Source: Ostrinia nubilalis (lineage: Eukaryota > Arthropoda > Insecta > Lepidoptera > Crambidae). From it: 64,000 bases of DNA. The stretch lies in the NCBI RefSeq assembly GCF_963855985.1, contig NC_087113.1, positions 10,513,889-10,577,888 on the forward strand. The letters run 5' to 3'. Below, one piece after another: positions 7,838 through 18,063 of this stretch (positions are counted from its first letter, which is position 1; every line of letters begins with the position of its first letter). The notes under the pieces are model-generated. The model made no database searches and had not been told where the DNA came from. It was given only the letters and a program-made list of their open reading frames with translations. The translations under genes were made by a program, and so were the position numbers.

Positions 7838-7966
7838 ACTGCAAACTGCGAGTGCACCGGACATGTGCAAAGTCTGTGGAGGAAGGATGCTGTATGGACG
7901 GCGAGCACCATAACAACAGGATATCACGCTTCATGGAGCGGATACACCCCAACAACCAGCTCAATA
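7838..7966 (+). CDS. RhoGEF2: RhoGEF2-like exon: second half of C1 zinc finger
   Basis: This 129-bp exon has acceptor GTCTCCAG and donor GTGAGT. It enters and leaves with one base carried over. It reads DCKLRVHRTCAKSVEEGCC, then MDGEHHNNRISRFMERI, then HPNNQLN. The first 17 residues supply the remaining ligands Cys, His, Cys and Cys of the C1 finger. The following basic and polar stretch leads to the linker before the DH domain. This is the template of the seven partial copies downstream, which all lack the first 33 to 36 bases and therefore three of the four ligands encoded here. Confidence 0.88.
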
Positions 7967-8091
7967 GTGAGTAGTAGGAATGTTGCAATTTGCGGGAATA
8001 TTGCCGGGAATATTGCTGAGAATATTGCTTCGAATATTGCCACTGTCGAGAATATTGACGGAAATATTGCTGGCAATATTGTTAGAGTAAG

Positions 8092-8183
8092 TGTGGAGGA
8101 AGGATTCTGCATGGACGGCGAGCACTATAACAACATAATATCGCGCTTCATGGAGCGGATACATGCCAACAACCAGCTCAATA
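8092..8183 (+). pseudogene. RhoGEF2: Partial C1 exon copy 2
   Basis: Reads SVEEGFCMDGEHYNNIISRF then MERIHANNQLN, with a GTGAGT donor. Four substitutions from the template change amino acids (Phe for Cys, Tyr for His, Ile for Arg, Ala for Pro). An in-phase weak acceptor, GTTAGAG, stands just upstream at 8081-8087. Confidence 0.7.
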
Positions 8184-8428
8184 GTGAGTAGGAATATTGA
8201 CATTTATGGCAATATTGCCGGGAATATTGCTGAGAATATTCCTGGGAATATTGCTGAGAATATTCCTGGGAATATTGCTGAGAATATTCCTGGGAATATT
8301 GCTGAGAATATTCCTGGGAATATTGCTGAGAATATTCCTGGGAATATTGCTGAGAATATTCCTGGGAATATTGCCACTGTCAACAACATAGCCGGGAATA
8401 TGGCTGGCAATATTGTTTGATTAAGTCG

Positions 8429-8519
8429 GTGTAGGAAGGATGCTGCATGGACGGCGAGCACCATAACAACAGGATATCGCGCTTCATGGAGCGGATACAC
8501 CCTAACAATCAGCTCAACA
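8429..8519 (+). pseudogene. RhoGEF2: Partial C1 exon copy 3
   Basis: Starts GTGTAGGAAGG, so the copied part carries a TAG where the template has GTGGAG. The remainder, GCCMDGEHHNNRISRFMERI then HPNNQLN, is intact and ends in the GTGAGT donor. Confidence 0.7.
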
Positions 8520-8620
8520 GTGAGTAGTAGGAATGTTGCAATTTACGGGAATATTGCTTCGAATATTGCCACTGTCGAGAATATTGCCGGAAATATTGCT
8601 GGCAATATTGTTAGAGTAAG

Positions 8621-8712
8621 TGTGGAGGAAGGATGCTGCATGGACGGCGAGCACCATAACAACAGGATATCGCGCTTCATGGAGCGGATACATCCCAACA
8701 ACCAGCTCAACA
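8621..8712 (+). pseudogene. RhoGEF2: Partial C1 exon copy 4
   Basis: Encodes SVEEGCCMDGEHHNNRISRF then MERIHPNNQLN without change from the template, ends in GTGAGT and is preceded by GTTAGAGTAAG. This is one of the copies that could be spliced in phase if that acceptor were used. Confidence 0.7.
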
Positions 8713-8835
8713 GTGAGTAGGAATATTTATATTTACGGCAATATTGCCGGGAATATTGCTGAGAATATTGCTTCGAATATTGCTACTGTCGAGAATATTG
8801 CCGGAAATATTGCTGGCAATATTGTTAAGAGTGAG

Positions 8836-8927
8836 TGTAGAAGAAGGATGCTGTATGGACGGCGAGCACCACAACAACAGGATATCTCGCTTCATGGAGC
8901 GGATACACCCCAATAACCAGCTCAATA
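8836..8927 (+). pseudogene. RhoGEF2: Partial C1 exon copy 5
   Basis: Copy of the same segment, starting GTGTAGAAGAAGG, with synonymous changes in ACAACAAC and ATCTCGC and the donor GTGAGT. The leading TAG lies in the frame that copies 2, 4 and 6 keep open. Confidence 0.65.
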
Positions 8928-9121
8928 GTGAGTAGGAATATTGACATTTACAGGAATATTTCCGGGAATATTGCTGAGAATATTCCTGGGAATATTGCTG
9001 AGAATATTCCTGGGAATATTGCTGAGAATATTCCTGGGAATATTGCTGAAAATATTCCTGGGAATATTGCCACTGTCAACAACATTGCCGGGAATATTGC
9101 TGGCAATATTGTTAGAGTAAG

Positions 9122-9213
9122 TGTGGAGGAAGGATGCTGTATGGACGGCGAGCACCATAACAACAGGATATCGCGCTTCATGGAGCGGATACACCCCAAC
9201 AACCAGCTCAACA
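9122..9213 (+). pseudogene. RhoGEF2: Partial C1 exon copy 6
   Basis: Encodes the template peptide without amino-acid change and is preceded by GTTAGAGTAAG as in copies 2 and 4. Ends in CTCAACA and the donor GTGAGT. Confidence 0.7.
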
Positions 9214-9256
9214 GTGAGTAGTAGGAATGTTGCAAATTACGGGAATATTGCTGAGA

Positions 9257-9340
9257 ATGTTTTTTTTTATCCACAACGAGGAAGCTTTTTGCCTGTATCT
9301 CACCTGATGGTAAGTGACTATCAGGACGAAGGTTTTAATA
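9257..9340 (+). mobile_element. LINE 3-prime fragment inside the C1 array
   Basis: TTTTTTTTATCCACAACGAGG then CTGTATCTCACCTGATGG matches the reversed sequence at 44330-44430. The insertion interrupts one AATATT run, so the array is older than this insertion. Confidence 0.65.
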
Positions 9341-9411
9341 TTACTGGGAATATATTGTTACTGTCGACAACATTGCTGGGAATATTGCTGGCAATGTTGT
9401 TAGAGTAGTTC

Positions 9412-9503
9412 TGTGAAGGAAGGATGCTGCATGGACGGCGAGCACCATAACAACAGGATATCGCGCTTCATGGAGCGGATACACCCCAACAACCAGCTCA
9501 ATA
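9412..9503 (+). pseudogene. RhoGEF2: Partial C1 exon copy 7
   Basis: Preceded by GTTAGAGTAGTTCTGTG, a variant two bases longer than the left edge of copies 2, 4 and 6, so the exon frame would not be kept from that edge. Ends CTCAATA with the donor GTGAGT. Confidence 0.65.
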
Positions 9504-9606
9504 GTGAGTAGTAGGAATGTTGCAATTTACGGGAATATTGCTGAGAATATTGCCACTGTCGAGAATATTGCTGGGAATATTGCTGGCAATATTGTTAGAG
9601 TAGTTC

Positions 9607-9698
9607 TGTGGAGGAAGGATGCTGTATGGACGGCGAGCACCATAACAACAGGATATCGCGCTTCATGGAGCGGATACACCCCAACAACCAGCTCAATA
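9607..9698 (+). pseudogene. RhoGEF2: Partial C1 exon copy 8
   Basis: Same left edge as copy 7 (GTTAGAGTAGTTCTGTGG), and therefore out of frame from that edge. The peptide-coding part is unchanged from the template, and the donor is GTGAGT. Confidence 0.65.
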
Positions 9699-9887
9699 GT
9701 GAGTAGTAGGAATGTTGCAAATTACGGGAATATTGCTGAAAATATTGTCACTTTTGACAACATTGCCGGGAATATTGCCACTACCGACAATGTTGAAAGG
9801 AATATTGCTGGAAATAGGCTCTGCTTGACAATATTGTTTGAAACATTTTTAAGAATATTACCACTATTAATATTTCTTTGTTTTCAG

Positions 9888-9941
9888 ATCCAGACACTGG
9901 AGATAAGAAATCGAGGAAAACGTCGAATCACTTTCTCAACA
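9888..9941 (+). CDS. RhoGEF2: RhoGEF2-like short linker exon after C1
   Basis: This 54-bp exon has acceptor TTGTTTTCAG and donor GTGAGT. It enters and leaves carrying one base, as its neighbours require. It reads NPDTGDKKSRKTSNHFLN, a basic linker. Being 18 codons and phase-symmetric, it could be skipped without harm to the frame. The pyrimidine-rich acceptor is the best in the region. Confidence 0.75.
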
Positions 9942-10164
9942 GTGAGTTGACTTTTAATCTAATTTTTTTATATTTTTTTATCCAAGAGAGTTAAACAGCA
10001 AATAAATTCAATTTCAAATTCTTTTTTATTTCATAATTTGAAGAAATGGTTTCCCAAATCAATGTAAATAGTACGTTTTGCGAACGCTTGCAGCTATTTG
10101 AATTCACCTCAACCTTATCATATGTGAATAAGGTTCAAATTATAACAGCCGTAATCCTTCACAG
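9942..10164 (+). other. Short intron
   Basis: AT-rich intron of 223 bp between two linker exons, ending in the acceptor CCTTCACAG. No other feature is seen. Confidence 0.7.
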
Positions 10165-10236
10165 TGGAGAGGAGTTTTCGGAAGATGGAGGACGAACAAC
10201 CCTGGGACCAGACGCTGACGCCGGCTTCTTCTCAAG
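10165..10236 (+). CDS. RhoGEF2: RhoGEF2-like linker exon before the expected DH domain
   Basis: This 72-bp exon has acceptor CCTTCACAG and donor GTCAGT. It completes the carried base and reads MERSFRKMEDEQPWDQTLTP then ASSQ, leaving one base of the next codon. In this family a linker of this sort leads to the DH-PH exchange unit. No DH exon follows in the next 53 kb that I can recognise, so this is the last exon of the main transcript in the window. Confidence 0.75.
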
Positions 10237-10914
10237 GTCAGTGATCTTTATTATCTAGAGTATAAGGTTCATTTTAGGAAAACTTTACAGTGAACTTTCA
10301 CTACAGTACTACCGAATTTGATATTAGTTTTTTGACTTTGAAATTAAAGTAAAAAGTTGTTGTTATTTTTTGCTGCTTAATTTGCAACCGTGTTGCAAAG
10401 TTACTACATTACCAATATCATACGTGCGTTTTTCCGTATAGCAATTTGTAATCCCAGACTGGAGGTGTATTTGAATACATGTAGCTATAATACTTCGTAT
10501 TTACTAACTGATCGTGAGTGTAAGTTGTGCAGTTAAAGCCTGCATCGAAGATCCAGCTTTACTATTAAATTTAAGAAACCAGTTGTTTTTTTCTCCATAA
10601 AATACTGTGCGTGTACGTCTAAATAAGCAGGTAAGTAACTGGCAATATCTATTTTCATTGAATTTATGATGTATTCACGTTCTCTTGTTCATTATTTCTA
10701 ACACAATCGTTCTCGTAACGTCAAAACATCAGAATGAATGCTATAACTCCGGATATTCTCGACAGTTGTAGACCGTCCGCAGAAGTCTGGAGGAGAGTTC
10801 TGGATGTGTTAAGTCAAGTGTGAAATAAATAAAATTAATTATGTTCTTGGACATTTTATCCATCTAAGTCTCAAATTAGGAAATTGCATTTGTGTAGAAA
10901 TGTATGTACTAGGT

Positions 10915-10990
10915 ATGTAGGAAATGAACTTGCGACCTCTGATATAATAGTAGTCAGGAACCACCAACCACTAAGCCGATTTACTTCACA
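10915..10990 (-). mobile_element. tRNA-derived SINE fragment
   Basis: On the minus strand it reads GGCTTAGTGGTTGGTGGTTCC then GAGGTCGCAAGTTCATTTCC, which are A-box-like and B-box-like elements in tRNA spacing. No poly-A or LINE-like tail is clear. Confidence 0.5.
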
Positions 10991-11024
10991 GCCATAAACT
11001 GAGCTGAATTTTAATACTAGAGAA

Positions 11025-11411
11025 CTAGCGGCCGCCCCCGACTTCGGGTCGGGTAAAACGGGACCCCCTTAGGGGTGGAGTTTCGTCAAATCCGTTCTTA
11101 GACTGGTTTTAGTGTCACGCGGACCGTCCGCTCACTCCGCACAGCCGATCTCTATGAACTGCTAGGGAGCGAGCGGGGCCTGCGGACCGCATTAGGTACT
11201 CTAAAACGCTTCCTAGAAGTTTATACTGCTGTGTGGAGCGCATCCGCACTGGACGGTCTGCGTGACACTAAAACCAGCCTTAGTGAGCACCTACGTTCTA
11301 AAAGGGAACCCCATGCAAAATTTGAGACTCCTAGCAATTGCAATTGTAGTTTCTGATTCTGAGATTTAGTGATGAGTGAGTGAGTCAGTCAGTCAATCGC
11401 TTTTATAAATA
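11025..11411 (-). mobile_element. Helitron-like element interrupted by a MITE
   Basis: On the minus strand it ends GGGGGCGGCCGCTAG, matching the ends at 29814, 54871 and 60470, and contains the shared AAAACGGGA and TTTCGTCAAA-type blocks. The 179-bp MITE at 11101-11279 splits it. Confidence 0.55.
11101..11279. mobile_element. Harbinger-like MITE, TTA target duplication
   Basis: Ends GACTGGTTTTAGTGTCACGC and GCGTGACACTAAAACCAGCC form a near-perfect inverted repeat, flanked by TTA at 11098-11100 and 11280-11282. The core is GC-rich for this region. The 3-bp TTA duplication fits PIF/Harbinger. It encodes no protein. Confidence 0.7.
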
Positions 11412-12438
11412 TGGATATCAGACAAACAATATTTCGATTTCATCGTCTTTCAAGATGCACCTCCCCATTTAATACAGATTATAATAACATAAAACAGCTT
11501 CCATTACTTCTTCAAGAAAGATATCAAAGCTATCTCCATTCCCATTCAAATCCTGCCTTTTGTGTCAGCACAGTACCACATCCAGGGCTTAAATACCAGC
11601 AACATACTAGTATTCCATTACTCCTAGCCAGTCTGTCTAGACCCGCGTCTCTAATAGTTTCAGTTATATTTCTAATAAACAGCCAGGTCTAGTGTTTGTG
11701 GTCATAACGCTAGATCGTTCACAAATGGGCACAGTGTAGGAAGGAACAGAATCTTCACTAAGTAGGCTATTATCAGCTATCACTTAGGGGTCGGACATTT
11801 AAATCTAACCTGAAATGGAAGACGTTAGGTGAAATGGAAATCACTTACTGATATACTGATATATTTTATCTGCCAGAAGCTTTATTAGAATTATTTTTTG
11901 CCTTTGGAATGCCTTTTTCTTACTTTTACTGTCTGTTTTTTTCACGAGGAAAAATGAATGAAAAATGAAGCGTTGTAACAAATTCAAATCAGGACTTTTA
12001 AAACTCACAGAGCATTTTTAAGAGTATTTTCTGCCCTGTTCCCTAAATTCAACTCATCAAAATCTTCAATCTATGCTTCAAAGTCGATTCGGCCTTCGTT
12101 CTTCATATGCACATATTTAAATTGTACAGGTAATAAAATATTGTGTCTTAAAATTACCTTACTGCCACTAAATGGGTCTGCTGAAACTACCCACACTGTG
12201 ACCTGTCCTCCTATAAATAGGTTTTTAATTGTGATTCAGTGAGCCGATGTTTGATTTGTGATACCGACCGTTTGTTTGGAGCCGGTGCATGGCCGCGGTT
12301 TGTGATTCCATCGACAGATGGGTTTCTATTTCAGTTCTTATACAAAGCTTAGATTTTAGATTTGTTTGCGCCGATGGAAATGAACATCCGAGTTATTGAA
12401 TTGGTTTTCTCTATATTATACTTACGGATATTGAGTAA

Positions 12439-12606
12439 CTAGCTGTGCCCTGCGGTGTTACCCGCGGTAAAACGTAGCCTATGTGTTAATTCAGGGTGTC
12501 AGCTAACTCCATACAAAATTTTATTAAAATCACTCCAGCCGTCTAGACGTGAAGAAGTAACAAACATACACACTCACAAACTTTTGCCTTTATAATATTA
12601 GTGTGA
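12439..12606 (-). mobile_element. Helitron-like fragment
   Basis: Minus-strand start ACTAATATTATAAAGGCAAAAG and end GCACAGCTAG resemble lepidopteran non-autonomous Helitrons. Short and non-coding. Confidence 0.5.
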
Positions 12607-13170
12607 TATCACATCAACAAGTAATAAATGTTACCAGTTTGGTTTCAAATTTTACACATCCCTGCTAACCCTAGTAATAAGGCAGTGGGAATTTAGTTCC
12701 CACCATATTAGCCTTGGTGCAAAAATAATGAAAACTACTGACAACGCCACTCTAGTTGCGGAGTTTTGGGCTGACACTGTGTAGGTTTGTTGTCGACACG
12801 ACAAGAAGAATAATGCATTCTTGTCCTGCCACTATTTTGTGACAGTAATATGAGCCAATGGTTAGAAGACGTAACTTTAGTTGAAATTGAAATTATTATT
12901 TTAGAGTTTTTGTAGTGAACCTAGAGAAACCTATTTTCAAAAAAATATTTTGCTAAACTGTTCATGAAAGGACAGCCATAATTAAATTAATACAAACCTT
13001 TTAGTTTAATCAAACAAGAGAGTGAGTAAACAACGCTGACCTTGAGATTAGGCCAATAAATCACAGTTCCGGCGAGCCAGCCACTTCCCGGTGACATAAC
13101 GGGCTTCCGGTCTAAAGATGGTCGCACACGTATAGCGAGCGAGATGCTAGATAATGCTGAAAACACACGA

Positions 13171-13579
13171 CATACAGTACCCGGCATTAAATATTGCACA
13201 TCGACCTTTGGAAAGAGAATCGGTTAATTTCGGCTCGTAGGGCGTTATCTCTGTCGCACACTACCTATACGATTGACAAAACGTCATTGACAAAACATTA
13301 TTCAATGAAAATATTGTCCGAACCCTTAGTATTTCTCTTTGACAAAAAAAAACAAAATTTTGTGAACCACTTTTCTTTCACGACTATAAAAAGTTTTTAG
13401 CAATTTAATTCACAAAATCAATTGCACACATTTAAAATAAAGTTTGTTTACACTTTGACAAAACATCATTGTCAGTCGTTGTTCAAGTGCGACAGTGATA
13501 ACGCTCTACGAAACCGAAATTAACCAATTGTCTCTTTCTAAAGGTCGATGTGCATTATTTATCGCCGGGTATTGTATGA
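13171..13579. mobile_element. Palindromic MITE with about 85-bp inverted ends
   Basis: ATACAGTACCCGGCATTAAAT, then CACATCGACCTTTGGAAAGAG and GGGCGTTATCTCTGTCGCAC, recurs inverted at the right end (GTGCGACAGTGATAACGC, AAAGGTCGATGTGC, GCCGGGTATTGTAT). The core is AT-rich. No transposase is seen and the target duplication is unclear, possibly TA. Confidence 0.65.
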
Positions 13580-14554
13580 GATCGTTCGTGTCAGCTGAAT
13601 GACGTTCCAATACTGGACAAAAGCCTCCCCCGACACACGAGTAGAATGCTGTAAATAAAATTATTTTAACGCTTCATACCATGTTTATTGAATGAATATG
13701 ACCGTAGAACTATGTAGAACTTGTCTTTAAGAGCCATTTTACATTTTCGTGCGAATTTCTAAGATTTTGGAAGCATGAATTACTATCTTAAGCAACACCC
13801 AGAGATTATTTAATAACTGCGAAAGATAGATCAATCCTTGGTGTTGACCATTAATGAAACGGATTTACTAAAACACTTTTGCTTAATTCACAGTGCCCCA
13901 TCTCCCACAATCATTTTACGGAAAAATTGCCGCAGACTCATTTTCAAAGTCCTGTATCTATTATTTATGCTCATATAATAAGCTTAAAAATATATAGTAA
14001 TCATCGGACATATATTCTTGTAGTCCATTAATGAAATAGATTCTTGAATTTCATTACCATTATTGAGTAAAATCTAAAAATAATTTGGCAAATTTGAAGA
14101 ATAACGTCACATTTTGATCGTGGTTTTTGGTTTAAAAACACAGCAATAACTGCAATAAAAGTATCCCAAAATAAAGAATATTCATTGTAGAATTGATTTC
14201 TATAGTTATTGTTTAAATATTAGTAACCACTTTGTCAAAATATTGATGTGAATATCAGTATAAATTACAATGCGCAAGCCGACATCGATTAGTATGGCGC
14301 GAGCGCCCGTCAAGGCAGGACCTGTGTCATTTTTCCCGCCGTGACGTTTACGTGCGTTCGTGTCGTAAAGCGGTGATTTGTACGGCGACCAAATACATTT
14401 GATACTATGCCGAGAGGCTGTTTCGAGTCGGCCGGCCGAGCAGAAATTGAAATGGTGAATTTTAATTTCTTTGACGGATCTGGGTGTAACCATGTATAAT
14501 ATGTAGGTACCATGTATTTAATTTAATAAATAAATTATAAAAAACTATATCCAT

Positions 14555-14665
14555 TATGCTAGCACCCTTAACACAAGCATATTGCTTGCCTACTTTTGGA
14601 CTAGATGGCGCTGTGATGTTGTCAATTGTTCAAAGATTTGTTTATTTATTTATCCGCTTTGAGTT
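14555..14665 (+). mobile_element. SINE tail fragment
   Basis: GCTTGCCTACTTTTGGACTAG then ATGGCGCTGTGATG and a TTTATTTATTTAT run match the tail of the SINE at 53986-54260 and the fragments at 50225 and 57035. Confidence 0.55.
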
Positions 14666-14724
14666 TTGTTTCGTGAAGAAGAAAAAGAAGCGTTTTGTTT
14701 CGAGAGGGAAGCTTTGTTGTTAAA

Positions 14725-16112
14725 TCTATACTAATAAAAGAGGAAAGATTTAATTGTTTGTTTGTTTGTTTAATACAATTATTGTTAGCAATAGGCTCCG
14801 AAAAAAAATTCTTTCAAGATTTAGAATCCTAATTTTTTTCTATGTAGGCTATAAAATATTTTACGACGTTTAATAAATAAATTAGATAACATATTAATAC
14901 TTTTTTTTCAGTACGATTTTAGTACTTGTTTTTCAGAAATTCTACGATTTAACTAAACTTCTAGTGTTTATATTTTATGCATAATTTATTAACTTCTAAA
15001 ATATACATACATATATCCTATTAATAGATAACGTGCTTCGTATTTTATTAAAATTATTATCTGACTATGTTAAAAAGGTGTGGAATGTTATTTTGGAGAT
15101 AACTTGGTTCCATAGAAATATAGAGAGATGCTAAGTAATGCGCTGAGTTCGAAACTCAGTGTCGTATTAGAAATTCACACACACAAAGAAATCAAATTAT
15201 GTGCTCATTATCCACTGCGGTATCAGTATTCAACGTTTGAATAATCTTTAGTACTATGCAAGCAATATAAACTGTTTACATAATGACGTCGCTACTGTCA
15301 TCATTGCTTTCACAAGCAATATGTTCCAATTTGTCCCTTGTCACATTTCCCTTTAGTTTCTGTGATCTGTGCTTATTTCTAAGTTGATATCAATGAAATA
15401 TTCCTTAGTACTTTTGATTTAAATTATTTTTTTTTTATTTTGACACGTGTTTGAAAAATCAAGGTCAGATTACAATAAAATAACAAGTGAAAACGTAACA
15501 TTGCATTGCAACTCGCAATTTCGCAATATTGATGAGGAGATTCCATTGGAAAGTCTGTATTTATTCCTAGGATTCCCCTAACACCATCAAATTTAAGAGA
15601 ATTCAAGAGAGTGCAGTTTCCCATCTCATGCTTAGGGACCACGGTTTAAAATAGTGTCGTTGCATAGAGCCTGCAACGGGCAACCGCGTGCGCAGCTGCT
15701 CATACTAATTTTCGATAAAAAGCAAGTGTTGGCGCCCTCACGAGTTTTAGCGGAGTTCCATATGGTAGCGTGAGTAGACTTAATGGAAATCTATGCTTCT
15801 CCGACGACCAGTTGTATGTGGAATACTCCAGAGTATGCGCACACAATAGCCTGGTGATTTTAGCACCTGAAGGAAAAACAAAAAACATTGTTTACAAAGA
15901 AATCTGCGGCAGGTGTAGTGTTTTAATTTTGTTTTAGAAAGATCTCATAATTTTGTAAGTATTCAAATATTTAAACATAATAATTTGTAGATTTTATATC
16001 AAAAAATATATGTAATCATTTATTTTAACAAAATTAATTTTCTTAGAATATTTTAATTCTATTAGAACCATTTTCCACTTCATCGCAGAAGAAGTCGCGG
16101 GCAAAAAGCTAG
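14725..16112 (+). mobile_element. Helitron-like element, possibly composite
   Basis: Starts TCTATACTAATAAAAGAGG with TTTGTTTGTTTG, the usual opening of lepidopteran Helitrons, and the next matching end is GAAGTCGCGGGCAAAAAGCTAG. The 1.39-kb span includes the interspersed repeat at 15105-15365. It may therefore be one element with an insertion or two truncated ones. No Rep/helicase ORF is present. Confidence 0.4.
15105..15365 (+). repeat. Interspersed repeat, copy 1 (partner 59045-59320)
   Basis: CGCTGAGTTCGAAACTCAGTG, then GTGCTCATTATCCACTGC and ACTGTTTACATAATGACGTC are shared with the plus-strand copy at 59045-59320. Class unknown. No coding capacity. Confidence 0.65.
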
Positions 16113-16117
16113 TATGA

Positions 16118-16557
16118 AATATGTAGTATTGCCCGCGGCTTCACCCGCTTGAAATTTAGTTTGTCACAGATCGTCGTAAATTATAGCCTATACATTGTTA
16201 TTCTGGTCGACGCCAGGGATGAATGAGCGTCGCTGTCGCTGGCGACAGGGTCTTCTGGTTCAGGGTTCATGGCGTAGGTCTCAGGCAAAATGAAATCCAC
16301 TCGTAGAAATTAATAAACTCAGTGTATTCACGAAAATAATTACACACGCAACTAGAGTCGTATCGGAACTGAGTGAACCAAAGGTCTTGCGATAGGAACT
16401 TCCGACCCGAGTGATAGTTGAACACATACTGCCTAGTACTGCTGTACTGTACTGTAAAGTTTCATCAAAATCTGTTCAGTAGTTTTTGCGTGAAAGTGTA
16501 ACAAACATCCAGACATCCACACAAACTTTCGTATTTATAATATTAGTAAGACTAGTA
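16118..16557 (-). mobile_element. Helitron-like or similar non-autonomous element
   Basis: Minus strand begins ACTAATATTATAAATACGAAAG and ends CGGGTGAAGCCGCGGGCAAT. These are typical start and end motifs, but the terminal CTAG is not clear, so the class is uncertain. Confidence 0.35.
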
Positions 16558-16815
16558 AGAAGTAAGATAGTAAGATGAATTATTTTAGTTACTTGTTTAC
16601 TTATAATAATATTTATTTATTTATTTCTTAGCTCTGTCTGATAATGGATCTGGAGGAAATGCAATGGCCACCTCCGTAACAAAACAATAGAACCCTATGG
16701 AGTTTGGGCTTGTGTGATTCGCCTTGACGAATATTTCGTATCCGATGATGGAGCTGTAAAGGGGCAGATTTTTTTTTCACTTAATTGTGACTGTCTTTAT
16801 TTTGTACTTAATATA

Positions 16816-17077
16816 CAGGGTGTTAGGTAAATGGGTATGAGCCGACACTAGCCCATGTTAACATAGGCATATAAATGGTATGGTGAAGTCAGAAATTTGA
16901 TATCATGATTTTAATTTTTTTAATTTTCATACAAAATAAATTTTGTAAAATCCGAATTATGTGAAAATTAAAATAATTAAAATGAAGATATCAATTTTCT
17001 GACTTCACCATACCATTTATATGACCATGTTAACATGGGCTAGTGTCGGCTCATATACCCATTTACCTAACACCCTG
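16816..17077. mobile_element. Long palindromic MITE with TA target duplication
   Basis: CAGGGTGTTAGGTAAATGGG at the left and its complement CCCATTTACCTAACACCCTG at the right extend into arms of about 110 bp that include GAGCCGACACTAGCCCATG and CATACCATTTATAT. TA stands on both sides. The short centre is AT-rich. The TA duplication suggests a Tc1/mariner-mobilised element. It encodes no protein. Confidence 0.75.
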
Positions 17078-18063
17078 TATATTTTACATATTATACCTAA
17101 CTATTCGTGTTTCATTATGAATCGAAATATGAAAGACTTATTAAACTCTATTAAAATTTTAAATTAATTTATCAAGTTTGAATACCTCATTGTACCTTAA
17201 AATTAATAACTTAAATCAAGTCTTAATACGGTCACGTATCAAGATTTTTTTGTCCATTTCAGCGTTCTTTTTACTCTTTTGACGTTGCGTTGACAGCTTT
17301 TACCTAAATTCGCGCGGAATATTTTTGTGAAATGGCTCTTAAAAGTGAGAATTTTTATATGACTACTGGGTAATGGGCATTGCCAATGTTAATTTACAAC
17401 AATTGCTAGAAAAACAAAATAATAATGCTGTTTGAAAATAAAAAAAATACTACATATTGACATGCTATGAAACCCTTCAGTTTCATACTACGAAAAAGTT
17501 GACTACGAAGATTCATAGTAACGTTACGAAATGTTGCTTAACAAGGCTCGTACAACTAGTGACTACGTAGCTACAGAGCTACGAAGTGAATGTGCTACGG
17601 TACGTAGTACTGGCAGATATTTTTCTTCATTTTTCTGTTTATTTAGAAACAATGCAGTCATAAACTTTCTTGAAATACGAGAATGCCACAAAGTTACGAA
17701 TTATGAAAATAAATAAATATGCTACAAAGTTACATAAATTCGTAGCAACAAAGGTCTTTCGTAGCGCTAAATGCTACGAACGGCGTTGATGCCGGCACTC
17801 TATGACACACTGTAAATAAACTTCACCATATAAATAGTAAAATACTTCTTAGAATAAGTTACATTCATTCATTTTATTAGATTAGTTTTGGGTAGTTTAG
17901 TTAGTACTTTAGTAGCATATTAATTAACAACACTGGAGTTTCATCAAATATTCCTCTATTAATTTATACCTAACAGTAACAAAGACATACATTCTGTGTG
18001 AATATGTAATCTTCGCGTTTATTACAATACTGTATGTAGGCTAAGTTATTATCCATCGCCTCG

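Larger units (their letters stand above)
7967..9887 (+). repeat. Array of partial C1 exon copies in AATATT satellite
   Basis: The intron is built of seven repeats, each made of a partial copy of exon 7838-7966, its GTGAGTAG donor, and a run of 12-bp words such as GGGAATATTGCT and GAGAATATTCCT. Exon-copy ends lie at 8183, 8519, 8712, 8927, 9213, 9503 and 9698. Spacing ranges from 188 to 337 bp because the AATATT run varies. The longest runs are at 8215-8375 and 8950-9075. Most copies have the plus-strand frame open across satellite and exon copy. A LINE tail fragment interrupts the array at 9257-9340. Confidence 0.85.
10237..18063. other. Large intron or intergenic DNA, first part
   Basis: No coding exon is recognised here. 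The stretch holds SINE scraps, Helitron-like copies, a 179-bp Harbinger-like MITE, two large palindromic MITEs and plain AT-rich DNA. Open frames of 60 to 95 codons occur but lack splice support or family resemblance. Confidence 0.6.

Noticed and set aside
8215..9075. CRISPR-like regular spacing of a repeat
   Set aside because: The units are contiguous with no unique spacers, and the DNA is eukaryotic.
8163..9221. Several open frames of 60 to 100 codons of GNIAENIP type, and hydrophobic ones on the other strand
   Set aside because: They are by-products of a stop-free 12-bp satellite in an intron.
14206..14513. Minus-strand frames of 67 to 95 codons over a GC-rich patch
   Set aside because: No splice signals or family resemblance. 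The patch looks like part of a repeat.
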